DNA from: Acanthosoma haemorrhoidale
Lineage: Eukaryota > Arthropoda > Insecta > Hemiptera > Acanthosomatidae
DNA: 64,000 nt
NCBI GenBank assembly: GCA_930367205.1
Contig: OV884014.1
Coordinates: 118,923,768 to 118,987,767, forward strand
Direction of reading: 5' to 3'
The notes beneath the pieces are model-generated. The model was not told the origin of the DNA. It saw only the letters and a program-made list of their open reading frames with translations, and ran no database searches. The translations under genes and the position numbers were made by a program. This document shows, piece by piece, positions 12,801-27,874 of this stretch. Position 1 is the stretch's first letter. Every line of letters starts with the position of its first letter.

Positions 12801-15800
12801 CCGATTATGATAGTGTACCTTATCATTGGCACTCATTATATCACGTGATACGATCGTATAATGAAAAATACGAGTAAATATACTATTAAATAATGTCGAT
12901 TATGATAGTGTACCGCATTATTGGCACTCATTATATCACGTGATACGATCGTATGATTGAAGTCACGAGTGAATATAACATCAAATGATGTCAATTATGA
13001 TAGTGTTCCGTATCATAAGCACTCATTGTATCACGTGATACGATCGTATGATGAAAGTTACAAGTAAATATACCATTAAATGATGTCGATTATGACAGTG
13101 TACCGTACCATTGGCACTCATAGTATCACGTGATACGATCGTATGATTGAAGTCACGAATGAATATAACATCAAATGATGTCGATTATGATAGTGTACCA
13201 CATCATTAGCACACATTGTATCACGTGGTACGATCGTATGATTAAAGTTACGAGTGAAGATAACATCAAATGATGTCGATTATAATAGTGTACCTTACCA
13301 TTGGCACTCATAGTATCACGTGATACGATCGTATGATTGAAGTCAAGAGTGAATATAATATCAAATGATGTCAATTATGATAGTGTTCCGTATCATAAGC
13401 ACTCATTGTATCACGTGATACGATCGTATGATGAAAGTCACAAGTAAATATACTATTAAATGATGTCGATTATGACAGTGTACCGTACCATTGGCACTTA
13501 TAGTATCACGTGATACGATCGTATGATTGAAGTCACGAGTGAATATAATATCAAATGATGTCAATTATGATAGTGTACCGCATCATTGGCACTCATTATA
13601 TCACTTGATACGATCGTATGATTGAAGTCACGAGTGAATATATTATCAAATGATGTTGAATATGATTGTATAATGTGTCATTGGCACAGATTGTATCACG
13701 TGATACGATCGTATGATTAAAGTTACGAGTGAATGCAACATCAAATGATGTCGATTATGATAGTGTACCGCATCATTGGCACTCATTATATCACGTGATA
13801 CGATCGTATGATGAAAGTTACAAGTAAATATACTATTAAATGATGTCGATTATGACAGTGTACCGTACCATTGGCACTCATAGTATCACGTGATACGATC
13901 GTATGATTGAAGTCACGAATGAATATAACATCAAATGATGTCGATTATGATAGTGTACCGCATCATTGGCACTCATTATATCACGTGATACTATCGTATG
14001 ATTGAAGTCACGAGTGAATATAACATCAAATGATGCTAAATATGATTGTATAGTGTATCATTAGCACTCATTGTTTCACGTGATACGATCGCATGATTAA
14101 ATTTACGATTGGAGATACTAATAAATGATGTTGAATATAATAGTGCACCATATCATTAGCACTTATTGTATCATGTGATGCGATCGTATGATTGAAGTCA
14201 CGAGTGAATATAATATCAAATGATGTCAATTATGATAGTGTTGCGTATCATAAGCACTCATTGTATCACGTGATACGATCGTATGATTAAAGTTACGATT
14301 GGAGATACTAATAAATGATGTTGAATATAATAGTGCACCATATCATTAGCACTTATTGTATCATGTGATGCGATCATATGATTAAAGTTACAAGTGAATA
14401 TAACATCAAATGATGTCGATTATAATAGTGTACCGCATCATTGGCACTCATTATATCACGTGATACTATCGTATGATTGAAGTCACGAGTGAATATAACA
14501 TCAAATGATGTTGAATATGATTGTATAATGTATCATTAGCACTCATTGTTTCACGTGATACGATCGTATGATTAAAGTAACAGGTGAATATAACATCAAA
14601 TAATGCTAAATATGATTGTATAGTGTAGCATTGACACTCATTGTATCACGAGATACGATCGTATGATTGAAGTCACGAGTGAATATAACATCAAATGATG
14701 TTGAATATGATTGTATAATGTATCATTAGCACTCATTGTTTCACGTGATACGATCGTATGATTAACGTTACAGGTGAATATAACATCAAATCATGTCGAT
14801 TATGATAGTGTACCGCATCATTGGCACTCATTATATCACGTGATACTATCGTATGATTGAAGTCACGAGTGAATTTAACATCAAATGATGCTAAATATGA
14901 TTGTATAGTGTATCATTAGCACTCATTGTTTTACGTGATACGATCGTATGATTAAAGTTACGAGTAAATATAACATCAAATGATGTTGAATATGATTGTA
15001 TAATGTATCATTAGCACTCATTGTTTCACGTGATACGATCGTATGATTAAAGTTACAGGTGAATATAACATCAAATGATGTCGATTATGATAGTGTACCG
15101 CATCATTGGCACTCATTATATCACGTGATACTATCGTATAATGAAAGTTACGAGTGAATATAACATCAAATGATGTCGAATAGGATTGTATAATGTATCA
15201 TTAGCACTCATTGTTTCACGTGATACGATCGTATGATTAAAGTTACGATTGGAGATACTAATAAATGATGTTGAATATAATAGTGCACCATATCATTAGC
15301 ACTTATTGTATCATGTGATGCGATCGTATGATTGAAGTCACGAGTGAATATAATATCAAATGATGTCAATTATGATAGTGTTGCGTATCATAAGCACTCA
15401 TTGTATCACGTGATACGATCGTATGATTAAAGTTACGATTGGAGATACTAATAAATGATGTTGAATATAATAGTGCACCATATCATTAGCACTTATTGTA
15501 TCATGTGATGCGATCATATGATTAAAGTTACAAGTGAATATAACATCAAATGATGTCGATTATAATAGTGTACCGCATCATTGGCACTCATTATATCACG
15601 TGATACTATCGTATGATTGAAGTCACGAGTGAATATATCATCAAATGATGTTGAATATGATTGTATAATGTATCATTAGCACTCATTGTTTCACGTGATA
15701 CGATCGTATGATTAAAGTTACAGGTGAATATAACATCAAATCATGTCGATTATGATAGTGTACCGCATCATTGGCACTCATTATATCACGTGATACTATC

Positions 15801-17144
15801 GTATGATTGAAGTCACGAGTGAATATAACATCAAATGATGCTAAATATGATTGTATAGTGTATCATTAGCACTCATTGTTTCACGTGATACGATCGTATG
15901 ATTAAAGTTACGAGTAAATATAACATCAAATGATGTTGAATATGATTGTATAATGTATCATTAGCACTCATTGTTTCACGTGATACGATCGTATGATTAA
16001 AGTTACAGGTGAATATAACATCAAATGATGTCGATTATGATAGTGTACCGCATCATTGGCACTCATTATATCACGTGATACTATCGTATGATTGAAGACA
16101 CGAGTGAATATAACATCAAATGATGTTGAATATGATTGTATAATGTATCATTAGCACTCATTGTTTCACGTGATACGATCGTATGATTAAAGACAGGTGA
16201 ATATAACATCAAATAATGCTAAATATGATTGTATAGTGTAGCATTGACACTCATTGTATCACGAGATACGATCGTATGATTGAAGTCACGAGTGAATATA
16301 ACATCAAATGATGTTGAATATGATTGTATAATGTATCATTAGCACTCATTGTTTCACGTGATACGATCGTATGATTAAAGTTACAGGTGAATATAACATC
16401 AAATCATGTCGATTATGATAGTGTACCGCATCATTGGCACTCATTATATCACGTGATACTATCGTATGATTGAAGTCACGAGTGAATATAACATCAAATG
16501 ATGTTGAATATGATTGTATAATGTATCATTAGCACTCATTGTTTCACGTGATACGATCGTATGATTAAAGTTACAGGTGAATATAACATCAAATAATGCT
16601 AAATATGATTGTATAGTGTAGCATTGACACTCATTGTATCACGAGATACGATCGTATGATTGAAGTCACGAGTGAATATAACATCAAATGATGTTGAATA
16701 TGATTGTATAATGTATCATTAGCACTCATTGTTTCACGTGATACGATCGTATGATTAAAGTTACAGGTGAATATAACATCAAATCATGTCGATTATGATA
16801 GTGTACCGCATCATTGGCACTCATTATATCACGTGATACTATCGTATGATTGAAGTCACGAGTGAATATAACATCAAATGATGCTAAATATGATTGTATA
16901 GTGTATCATTAGCACTCATTGTTTCACGTGATACGATCGTATGATTAAAGTTACGAGTAAATATAACATCAAATGATGTTGAATATGATTGTATAATGTA
17001 TCATTAGCACTCATTGTTTCACGTGATACGATCGTATGATTAAAGTTACAGGTGAATATAACATCAAATGATGTCGATTATGATAGTGTACCGCATCATA
17101 GGCACTATTTGTATCACGTGATACGATCGTATGATCAAAGCTAC
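9806..17144. repeat. Satellite A block (A2), about 77 monomers
   Basis: Near-copy of block A1, with the same succession of monomer subfamilies but 284 bp longer (about three monomers net). The right part carries extra copies. The 'aaataatgct' monomer occurs at 16211 and 16591, a 380-bp (four-monomer) tandem duplication. A variant reading 'gattaaagacaggtg', missing two to three bases after 'aaag', appears at about 16190 and recurs in block A3. The open frames at 10512-10715 and 13171-13374 are monomer read-through. Confidence 0.93.
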
Positions 17145-18827
17145 GAGTTAACATAATAGGGCAGGAATTATTGTACCAGCTATGAAATACGCATTTTTGT
17201 AAAATTCTACTTTTTGACGATATTTTTCTTGTTTTGGTATGAGGAAATCATAATTGTTCAGGAGCTAACGTACCAGCTATAAAATACTCTTATATGTAAA
17301 AATTTAACTTTTTGACGATATTTTCCTTGTTTTCGTATCAGGAGAACATAAAAGAGCAGGAGCTAACGTTCCAGCTATGAAATACCCATTTTTTAAAAAT
17401 TCGACTTTTTGACGATATTTTCGTATCAGGAGAACATAATGGGGAAGGAGCTGACGTACCAGCTATGAAATACGCAATTTTTGTAAAAATTTGAGTTTTC
17501 GACGATATTTTCCTTGTTTTGGTATCAGGAGAACATAATGGGGCAGGAGCTAACGTACTAGCTATGAAATACGCATTTTCGAAAAATTCGACTTTTTGAC
17601 GATATTTTCTTTGATTTCGTATCAGGAGAACATAAAACAGCAGGAGCTAACGTTCCAGCTATAAAATACCCATTTTTTAAAAATTCAACTTTTTGACGAT
17701 ATTTTCCTTGTTTTCGTATCAGGAGAACATAATAGGGTTGGAGCTAACGTACCAGCTATGAAATACGCAATTTTTGTAAAAATTTGAGTTTTCGACGATA
17801 TTTTCCTTGTTTTGGTATCAGGAGAACATAATGGGGCAGGAGCTAACGTACTAGCTATGAAATACGCATTTTCGAAAAATTCGACTTTTTGACGATATTT
17901 TCCTTGATTTCGTATCAGGATAACATAAAAGAGCAGGAGCTAACGTTCCAACTAAGAAATACCCATTTTTTAAAAATTCGACTTTTTGACGATATTTTCC
18001 TTGTTTTCGTATCAGGAGAACATAATGGGGCAGAAGCTGACGTACTAGCTATGAAATACGCATTTTTTAAAAATTCGACTTTTTGACGATATTTTCCTGG
18101 TTTTCGTATCAGGAGAACATAATAGGGCAGGAGCTAACGTACCAGCTATGAAATACGCAATTTTTGTAAAAATTTGAGTTTTCGACGATATTTTCCTTGT
18201 TTTGGTATCAGGAGAACATAATGGGGCAGGAGCTAACGTACTAGCTATGAAATACGCATTTTCGAAAAATTCGACTTTTTGACGATATTTTCTTTGATTT
18301 CGTATCAGGAGAACATAAAAGAGCAGGAGCTAACGTTCCAGCTATGAAATACCCATTTTTTTAAAATTCGACTTTTTGACGATATTTTCCTGGTTTTCGT
18401 ATCAGGAGAACATAATGGGGCAGGAGCTAACGTACTAGCTATGAAATACGCATTTTTGAAAAATTCATCTTTTTGACGATATTTTTCTCGTTTTCGTATC
18501 AGGAGAACATAATAGGGCAGGAGCTAACGTACCAGCTATGAAATACGCATTTTTGTAAAAATTTGACTTTTGGACGATATTTTCTTTGTTTCGGTATCAA
18601 GAGAACATAATGGGACAGGAGCTAACGTACTAGCTCTAAATACGCATTTTAGTAAAAATTCGACTTTTTGACGACATTTTTCTTGTTTTGGTATCAGGAG
18701 AACATAATGGGGCAGGTGCTAACGTACAAGCTATGAAATACGCATTTTTGTAAAAATTCAACTTTTTTAAAATGTTTTCTTTGTTTTGGTATCAGGAGTA
18801 CATAAAGGGGCAAGAGCTAACGTACAA
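17145..18827. repeat. Satellite B block (B3)
   Basis: About 17 B monomers with standard edges. It is a near-copy of B4 at a shift of 6456 bp and one monomer (97 bp) shorter. A 65-codon plus-strand open frame at 17889-18086 recurs with the same translation at 24345-24542. It spans two B monomers and has no ribosome or promoter context, so it is not called as a gene. Confidence 0.93.
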
Positions 18828-21800
18828 GATCATACGATCGTATGATCAAAGTTACGAGTGAATATGACATCAAATGATGTCAAATATGATAGTGTGCCGT
18901 ATCATTTGCACTTATTGTATCACGTGATACAATCGTATGATTGAAGTTACAGTGAATATACTATTAAATAATGTCGATTATGACAGTGTACTGTATCATT
19001 GGCACTTATTGTATCACGTGATACGATCGTATGATTGAAGTCATGAATGAATATAACATCAAATGATGTCGATTATGATAGCGCACCATATCATTAGCAC
19101 TTATTGTATAATGTGATGTGATCGTATGATAAAAGTTACAAGTGAATATAAAATCAAATAATGTCGATTATAATAGTATAGCACATCATTGGCACTCATT
19201 ATATCACGTGATACGATCGTATGATTAAGGTTACGAGTGAATAAACTATTAAATGATGTCGAATATGATAGTGTACCGCATCATTGGCACTCATTGTTTC
19301 ACGTGATACGATCGTATGATTAAAGTTACAGGTGAATATAACATCAAATGATGTCGATCATGATAGTGTACCGCATCATTGGCACTCATTATATCACTTG
19401 ATACGATCGTATGATTGAAGTCACGAGTGAATATATCATCAAATGATGTTGAATATGATTGTATAATGTGTCATTGGCAAACATTGTATCACGTGATACG
19501 ATCGTATGATTAAAGTTACGAGTGAATACAACATCAAATGATGTCGATTATGATAGTGTACCGCATCATTGGCACTCATTATATCACGTGATACGATCGT
19601 TTGATGAAAGTTACGAGTGAATATAACATCAAATGATGTCGAATAGGATTGTATAATGTATCATTAGCACTCATTGTTTCACGTGATACGATCGTATGAT
19701 TAAAGTTACGATTGGAGATACTAATAAATGATGTTGAATATAATAGTGCACCATATCATTAGCACTTATTGTATCATGTGATGTGATCGTATGATTAAAG
19801 TTACAAGTGAATATAACATCAAATGATGTCGATTATAATAGTGTACCGCATCATTGGCACTCATTATATCACGTGTTACTATCGTATGATTGAAGTCACG
19901 AGTGAATATTACATCAAATAATGCTAAATATGATTGTATAGTATAGCATTGACACTCATTGTATCACGAGATACGATCGTATGATTAAAGTCACGAGTGA
20001 ATATAACATCAAATGATGTTGAATATGATTGTATAATGTATCATTAGCACTCATTGTTTCACGTGATACGATCGTATGATTAAAGTTACGAGTAAATATA
20101 ACATCAAGTGATGTTGAATATGATAATGTACCGTATCATTAGCACTCATATAATCACGTGATACGATCGTATGATGAAAGTTACGAGTGAATATAACATC
20201 AAATAATGTTGAATATGATTGTATAATGTATCATTAGCACGCATTGTTTCACGTGATACGATCGTATGATTAAAGTAACGAGTAAATATAACATCAAATG
20301 ATGTCGAATATGATAATGTACCGTATCATTAGCACTCATTGTATCACGTGATACGATCGTATGATGAAAGTTACGAGTGAATATAACATCAAATGATGTC
20401 GATTATGATAGTGTACCTTATCATTGGCACTCATTATATCACGTGATACGATCGTATAATGAAAGTTACGAGTAAATATACTATTAAATAATGTCGATTA
20501 TGATAGTGTACCGCATTATTGGCACTCATTATATCACGTGATACGATCGTATGATTGAAGTCACGAGTGAATATAACATCAAATGATGTCAATTATGATA
20601 GTGTTCCGTATCATAAGCACTCATTGTATCACGTGATACGATCGTATGATGAAAGTTACAAGTAAATATACTATTAAATGATGTCGATTATGACAGTGTA
20701 CCGTACCATTGGCACTCATAGTATCACGTGATACGATCGTATGATTGAAGTCACGAATGAATATAACCTCAAATGATGTCGATTATGATAGTGTACCGCA
20801 TCATTAGCACACATTGTATCACGTGGTACGATCGTATGATTAAAGTTACAGGTGAATATAACATCAAATCATGTCGATTATGATAGTGTACCGCATCATT
20901 GGCACTCATTATATCACGTGATACTATCGTATGATTGAAGTCACGAGTGAATATAACATCAAATGATGCTAAATATGATTGTATAGTGTATCATTAGCAC
21001 TCATTGTTTCACGTGATACGATCGTATGATTAAAGTTACGAGTAAATATAACATCAAATGATGTTGAATATGATTGTATAATGTATCATTAGCACTCATT
21101 GTTTCACGTGATACGATCGTATGATTAAAGTTACAGGTGAATATAACATCAAATGATGTCGATTATGATAGTGTACCGCATCATTGGCACTCATTATATC
21201 ACGTGATACTATCGTATGATTGAAGACACGAGTGAATATAACATCAAATGATGTTGAATATGATTGTATAATGTATCATTAGCACTCATTGTTTCACGTG
21301 ATACGATCGTATGATTAAAGACAGGTGAATATAACATCAAATAATGCTAAATATGATTGTATAGTGTAGCATTGACACTCATTGTATCACGAGATACGAT
21401 CGTATGATTGAAGTCACGAGTGAATATAACATCAAATGATGTTGAATATGATTGTATAATGTATCATTAGCACTCATTGTTTCACGTGATACGATCGTAT
21501 GATTAAAGTTACAGGTGAATATAACATCAAATCATGTCGATTATGATAGTGTACCGCATCATTGGCACTCATTATATCACGTGATACGATCGTATAATGA
21601 AAGTTACGAGTGAATATTACATCAAATAATGCTAAATATGATTGTATAGTATAGCATTGACACTCATTGTATCACGAGATACGATCGTATGATTAAAGTC
21701 ACGAGTGAATATAACATCAAATGATGTTGAATATGATTGTATAATGTATCATTAGCACTCATTGTTTCACGTGATACGATCGTATGATTAAAGTTACGAG

Positions 21801-23600
21801 TAAATATAACATCAAGTGATGTTGAATATGATAATGTACCGTATCATTAGCACTCATATAATCACGTGATACGATCGTATGATGAAAGTTACGAGTGAAT
21901 ATAACATCAAATAATGTTGAATATGATTGTATAATGTATCATTAGCACGCATTGTTTCACGTGATACGATCGTATGATTAAAGTAACGAGTAAATATAAC
22001 ATCAAATGATGTCGAATATGATAATGTACCGTATCGTTAGCACTCATTGTATCACGTGATACGATCGTATGATGAAAGTTACGAGTGAATATAACATCAA
22101 ATGATGTCGATTATGATAGTGTACCTTATCATTGGCACTCATTATATCACGTGATACGATCGTATAATGAAAGTTACGAGTAAATATACTATTAAATAAT
22201 GTCGATTATGATAGTGTACCGCATTATTGGCACTCATTATATCACGTGATACGATCGTATGATTGAAGTCACGAGTGAATATAACATCAAATGATGTCAA
22301 TTATGATAGTGTTCCGTATCATAAGCACTCATTGTATCACGTGATACGATCGTATGATGAAAGTTACAAGTAAATATACTATTAAATGATGTCGATTATG
22401 ACAGTGTACCGTACCATTGGCACTCATAGTATCACGTGATACGATCGTATGATTGAAGTCACGAATGAATATAACCTCAAATGATGTCGATTATGATAGT
22501 GTACCGCATCATTAGCACACATTGTATCACGTGGTACGATCGTATGATTAAAGTTACAGGTGAATATAACATCAAATCATGTCGATTATGATAGTGTACC
22601 GCATCATTGGCACTCATTATATCACGTGATACTATCGTATGATTGAAGTCACGAGTGAATATAACATCAAATGATGCTAAATATGATTGTATAGTGTATC
22701 ATTAGCACTCATTGTTTCACGTGATACGATCGTATGATTAAAGTTACGAGTAAATATAACATCAAATGATGTTGAATATGATTGTATAATGTATCATTAG
22801 CACTCATTGTTTCACGTGATACGATCGTATGATTAAAGTTACAGGTGAATATAACATCAAATGATGTCGATTATGATAGTGTACCGCATCATTGGCACTC
22901 ATTATATCACGTGATACTATCGTATGATTGAAGACACGAGTGAATATAACATCAAATGATGTTGAATATGATTGTATAATGTATCATTAGCACTCATTGT
23001 TTCACGTGATACGATCGTATGATTAAAGACAGGTGAATATAACATCAAATAATGCTAAATATGATTGTATAGTGTAGCATTGACACTCATTGTATCACGA
23101 GATACGATCGTATGATTGAAGTCACGAGTGAATATAACATCAAATGATGTTGAATATGATTGTATAATGTATCATTAGCACTCATTGTTTCACGTGATAC
23201 GATCGTATGATTAAAGTTACAGGTGAATATAACATCAAATCATGTCGATTATGATAGTGTACCGCATCATTGGCACTCATTATATCACGTGATACTATCG
23301 TATGATTGAAGTCACGAGTGAATATAACATCAAATGATGCTAAATATGATTGTATAGTGTATCATTAGCACTCATTGTTTCACGTGATACGATCGTATGA
23401 TTAAAGTTACGAGTAAATATAACATCAAATGATGTTGAATATGATTGTATAATGTATCATTAGCACTCATTGTTTCACGTGATACGATCGTATGATTAAA
23501 GTTACAGGTGAATATAACATCAAATGATGTCGATTATGATAGTGTACCGCATCATTGGCACTAATTGTATCACGTGATACGATCGTATGATCAAAGCTAC
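18828..23600. repeat. Satellite A block (A3) with a 1708-bp duplication
   Basis: About 50 A monomers. A stretch of about 18 monomers is tandemly duplicated. The diagnostic monomer 'agtgaatattacatcaaata' starts at 19901 and again at 21609, a shift of 1708 bp, with the surrounding order of variants preserved. The first part (18828-19900) matches the start of block A4 at 25381. Confidence 0.92.
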
Positions 23601-25380
23601 GAGTTAACATAATAGGGCAGGAATTATTGTACCAGCTATGAAATACGCATTTTTGTAAAATTCTACTTTTTGACGATATTTTTCTTGTTTTGGTATGAGG
23701 AAATCATAATTGTTCAGGAGCTAACGTACCAGCTATAAAATACTCTTATATGTAAAAATTTAACTTTTTGACGATATTTTCCTTGTTTTCGTATCAGGAG
23801 AACATAATAGGGCAGGAGCTAACGTTCCAGCTATGAAATACCCATTTTTTAAAAATTCGACTTTTTGACGATATTTTCGTATCAGGAGAACATAATGGGG
23901 AAGGAGCTGACGTACCAGCTATGAAATACGCAATTTTTGTAAAAATTTGAGTTTTCGACGATATTTTCCTTGTTTTGGTATCAGGAGAACATAATGGGGC
24001 AGGAGCTAACGTACTAGCTATGAAATACGCATTTTCGAAAAATTCGACTTTTTGACGATATTTTCTTTGATTTCGTATCAGGAGAACATAAAACAGCAGG
24101 AGCTAACGTTCCAGCTATAAAATACCCATTTTTTAAAAATTCAACTTTTTGACGATATTTTCCTTGTTTTCGTATCAGGGGAACATAATAGGGTTGGAGC
24201 TAACGTACCAGCTATGAAATACGCAATTTTTGTAAAAATTTGAGTTTTCGACGATATTTTCCTTGTTTTGGTATCAGGAGAACATAATGGGGCAGGAGCT
24301 AACGTACTAGCTATGAAATACGCATTTTCGAAAAATTCGACTTTTTGACGATATTTTCCTTGATTTCGTATCAGGATAACATAAAAGAGCAGGAGCTAAC
24401 GTTCCAACTAAGAAATACCCATTTTTTAAAAATTCGACTTTTTGACGATATTTTCCTTGTTTTCGTATCAGGAGAACATAATGGGGCAGAAGCTGACGTA
24501 CTAGCTATGAAATACGCATTTTTTAAAAATTCGACTTTTTGACGATATTTTCCTGGTTTTCGTATCAGGAGAACATAATAGGGCAGGAGCTAACGTACCA
24601 GCTATGAAATACGCAATTTTTGTAAAAATTTGAGTTTTCGACGATATTTTCCTTGTTTTGGTATCAGGAGAACATAATGGGGCAGGAGCTAACGTACTAG
24701 CTATGAAATACGCATTTTCGAAAAATTCGACTTTTTGACGATATTTTCTTTGATTTCGTATCAGGAGAACATAAAAGAGCAGGAGCTAACGTTCCAGCTA
24801 TGAAATACCCATTTTTTAAAAATTCGACTTTTTGACGATATTTTCCTTGTTTTCGTATCAGGAGAACATGATGGGGCAGGAGCTGACGTACTAGCTATGA
24901 AATACGCATTTTTTTAAAATTCGACTTTTTGACGATATTTTCCTGGTTTTCGTATCAGGAGAACATAATGGGGCAGGAGCTAACGTACTAGCTATGAAAT
25001 ACGCATTTTTGAAAAATTCATCTTTTTGTCGATATTTTTCTCGTTTTCGTATCAGGAGAACATAATAGGGCAGGAGCTAACGTACCAGCTATGAAATACG
25101 CATTTTTGTAAAAATTTGACTTTTGGACGATATTTTCTTTGTTTCGGTATCAAGAGAACATAATGGGACAGGAGCTAACGTACTAGCTCTAAATACGCAT
25201 TTTAGTAAAAATTCGACTTTTTGACGACATTTTTCTTGTTTTGGTATCAGGAGAACATAATGGGGCAGGTGCTAACGTACAAGCTATGAAATACGCATTT
25301 TTGTAAAAATTCAACTTTTTTAAAATGTTTTCTTTGTTTTGGTATCAGGAGTACATAAAGGGGCAAGAGCTAACGTACAA
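23601..25380. repeat. Satellite B block (B4)
   Basis: About 18 B monomers with the standard edges. It is co-linear with B3 apart from one extra monomer near 24780-24900, which contains the variant 'gagaacatgatggggcagg'. That 'catgatgg' variant also marks blocks B5-B7. Confidence 0.93.
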
Positions 25381-27602
25381 GATCATACGATCGTATGATC
25401 AAAGTTACGAGTGAATATGACAGCAAATGATGTCAAATATGATAGTGTGCCGTATCATTTGCACTTATTGTATCACGTGATACAATCGTATGATTGAAGT
25501 TACAGTGAATATACTATTAAATAATGTCGATTATGACAGTGTACTGTATCATTGGCACTTATTGTATCACGTGATACGATCGTATGATTGAAGTCATGAA
25601 TGAATATAACATCAAATGATGTCGATTATGATAGCGCACCATATCATTAGCACTTATTGTATAATGTGATGTGATCGTATGATAAAAGTTACAAGTGAAT
25701 ATAAAATCAAATAATGTCGATTATAATAGTATAGCACATCATTGGCACTCATTATATCACGTGATACGATCGTATGATTAAGGTTACGAGTGAATAAACT
25801 ATTAAATGATGTCGAATATGATAGTGTACCGCATCATTGGCACTCATTGTTTCACGTGATACGATCGTATGATTAAAGTTACAGGTGAATATAACATCAA
25901 ATGATGTCGATCATGATAGTGTACCGCATCATTGGCACTCATTATATCACTTGATACGATCGTATGATTGAAGTCACGAGTGAATATATCATCAAATGAT
26001 GTTGAATATGATTGTATAATGTGTCATTGGCAAACATTGTATCACGTGATACGATCGTATGATTAAAGTTACGAGTGAATACAACATCAAATGATGTCGA
26101 TTATGATAGTGTACCGCATCATTGGCACTCATTATATCACGTGATACGATCGTTTGATGAAAGTTACGAGTGAATATAACATCAAATGATGTCGAATAGG
26201 ATTGTATAATGTATCATTAGCACTCATTGTTTCACGTGATACGATCGTATGATTAAAGTTACGATTGGAGATACTAATAAATGATGTTGAATATAATAGT
26301 GCACCATATCATTAGCACTTATTGTATCATGTGATGCGATCGTATGATTAAAGTTACAAGTGAATATAACATCAAATGATGTCGATTATAATAGTGTACC
26401 GCATCATTGGCACTCATTATATCACGTGTTACTATCGTATGATTGAAGTCACGAGTGAATATTACATCAAATAATGCTAAATATGATTGTATAGTATAGC
26501 ATTGACACTCATTGTATCACGAGATACGATCGTATGATTAAAGTCACGAGTGAATATAACATCAAATGATGTTGAATATGATTGTATAATGTATCATTAG
26601 CACTCATTGTTTCACGTGATACGATCGTATGATTAAAGTTACGAGTAAATATAACATCAAGTGATGTTGAATATGATAATGTACCGTATCATTAGCACTC
26701 ATATAATCACGTGATACGATCGTATGATGAAAGTTACGAGTGAATATAACATCAAATAATGTTGAATATGATTGTATAATGTATCATTAGCACGCATTGT
26801 TTCACGTGATACGATCGTATGATTAAAGTAACGAGTAAATATAACATCAAATGATGTCGAATATGATAATGTACCGTATCGTTAGCACTCATTGTATCAC
26901 GTGATACGATCGTATGATGAAAGTTACGAGTGAATATAACATCAAATGATGTCGATTATGATAGTGTACCTTATCATTGGCACTCATTATATCACGTGAT
27001 ACGATCGTATAATGAAAGTTACGAGTAAATATACTATTAAATAATGTCGATTATGATAGTGTACCGCATTATTGGCACTCATTATATCACGTGATACGAT
27101 CGTATGATTGAAGTCACGAGTGAATATAACATCAAATGATGTCAATTATGATAGTGTTCCGTATCATAAGCACTCATTGTATCACGTGATACGATCGTAT
27201 GATGAAAGTTACAAGTAAATATACTATTAAATGATGTCGATTATGACAGTGTACCGTACCATTGGCACTCATAGTATCACGTGATACGATCGTATGATTG
27301 AAGTCACGAATGAATATAACATCAAATGATGTCGATTATGATAGTGTACCGCATCATTAGCACACATTGTATCACGTGGTACGATCGTATGATTAAAGTT
27401 ACGAGTGAAGATAACATCAAATGATGTCGATTATAATAGTGTACCGTACCATTGGCACTCATAGTATCACGTGATACGATCGTATGATTGAAGTCAAGAG
27501 TGAATATAATATCAAATGATGTCAATTATGATAGTGTTCCGTATCATAAGCACTCATTGTATCACGTGATACGATCGTATGATGAAAGTTACAAGTAAAT
27601 AT
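25381..27602. repeat. Satellite A block (A4, left part), interrupted by LTR element
   Basis: About 23 A monomers. The array stops mid-monomer at '...acaagtaaatat', where the LTR element begins, and resumes at 32826 with 'atatactattaaatgatg'. Joining the two sides with one ATAT removed gives the sequence found uninterrupted at, for example, about 2721-2750 and 13442-13470. The open frame at 27322-27525 is monomer read-through. Confidence 0.93.
27599..27602. repeat. Target-site duplication ATAT (left flank)
   Basis: ATAT directly abuts the LTR terminus (AGTT...). It matches the ATAT on the other flank, and a single ATAT is present in uninterrupted copies of this monomer. A 4-bp AT-rich duplication is usual for insect gypsy-group elements. 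Confidence 0.88.
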
Positions 27603-27819
27603 AGTTAAATATCTTCAAAGCACACAAGACTTTTTAAAAAGATTTATTTTGAATAACAAACATAAATGACATGGTAATATACAGATCTAATCTAGCATAG
27701 TGACGGGCTCATGAGATACAATGGACTGACCTCCTTCTCTGATTCTCACGGGTTTAAATAAGAGTCAGCAAAGGGGTGATTCATAGTTCTTAGAATGCTA
27801 GCACGGGTGCACTATAACT
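27603..27819 (-). repeat. 3' LTR of the errantivirus-like element
   Basis: This 217-bp LTR lies downstream of env in element orientation. It matches the LTR at 32609-32825 except at 27634 (T versus G at 32640) and 27710 (C versus A at 32716). It contains the same TATA box (27753-27760), TCAGTC initiator with +1 near 27727, and AATAAA signal (27643-27648), all on the minus strand. In this copy the AATAAA would serve 3'-end formation of the proviral transcript. Confidence 0.95.
27643..27648 (-). terminator. Polyadenylation signal AATAAA in the 3' LTR
   Basis: The minus strand reads AATAAA about 80 nt after the LTR initiator, followed by T-rich sequence. This position fits the R/U5 border of a short insect LTR. 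The equivalent in the 5' LTR is at 32649-32654. Confidence 0.7.
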
Positions 27820-27829
27820 CCCCGCAGCC
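27820..27829 (-). other. Polypurine tract (plus-strand primer site)
   Basis: Immediately before the 3' LTR the minus strand reads GGCTGCGGGG, directly abutting the LTR start AGTT. Only the last six bases (GCGGGG) are strongly purine-rich, so the tract is short. The location is exactly right for the plus-strand DNA primer. The 45 bp between this tract and the env stop is the 3' untranslated region and holds nothing else recognisable. Confidence 0.65.
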
Positions 27830-27874
27830 TTAAGTTTTGAACTCTGGTCAAAACAAACATTTAATTTTTACATT

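Noticed and set aside
17889..18086. 65-codon plus-strand frame, identical at 24345-24542
   Set aside because: It spans two B monomers, and its identity in two places comes from the 6456-bp segmental repeat, not from protein constraint.
1..27602. CRISPR-like array, because of regular repeats with variable intervals
   Set aside because: The whole monomer is repeated rather than a short repeat with unique spacers, there are no cas genes and the inserted element is eukaryotic.
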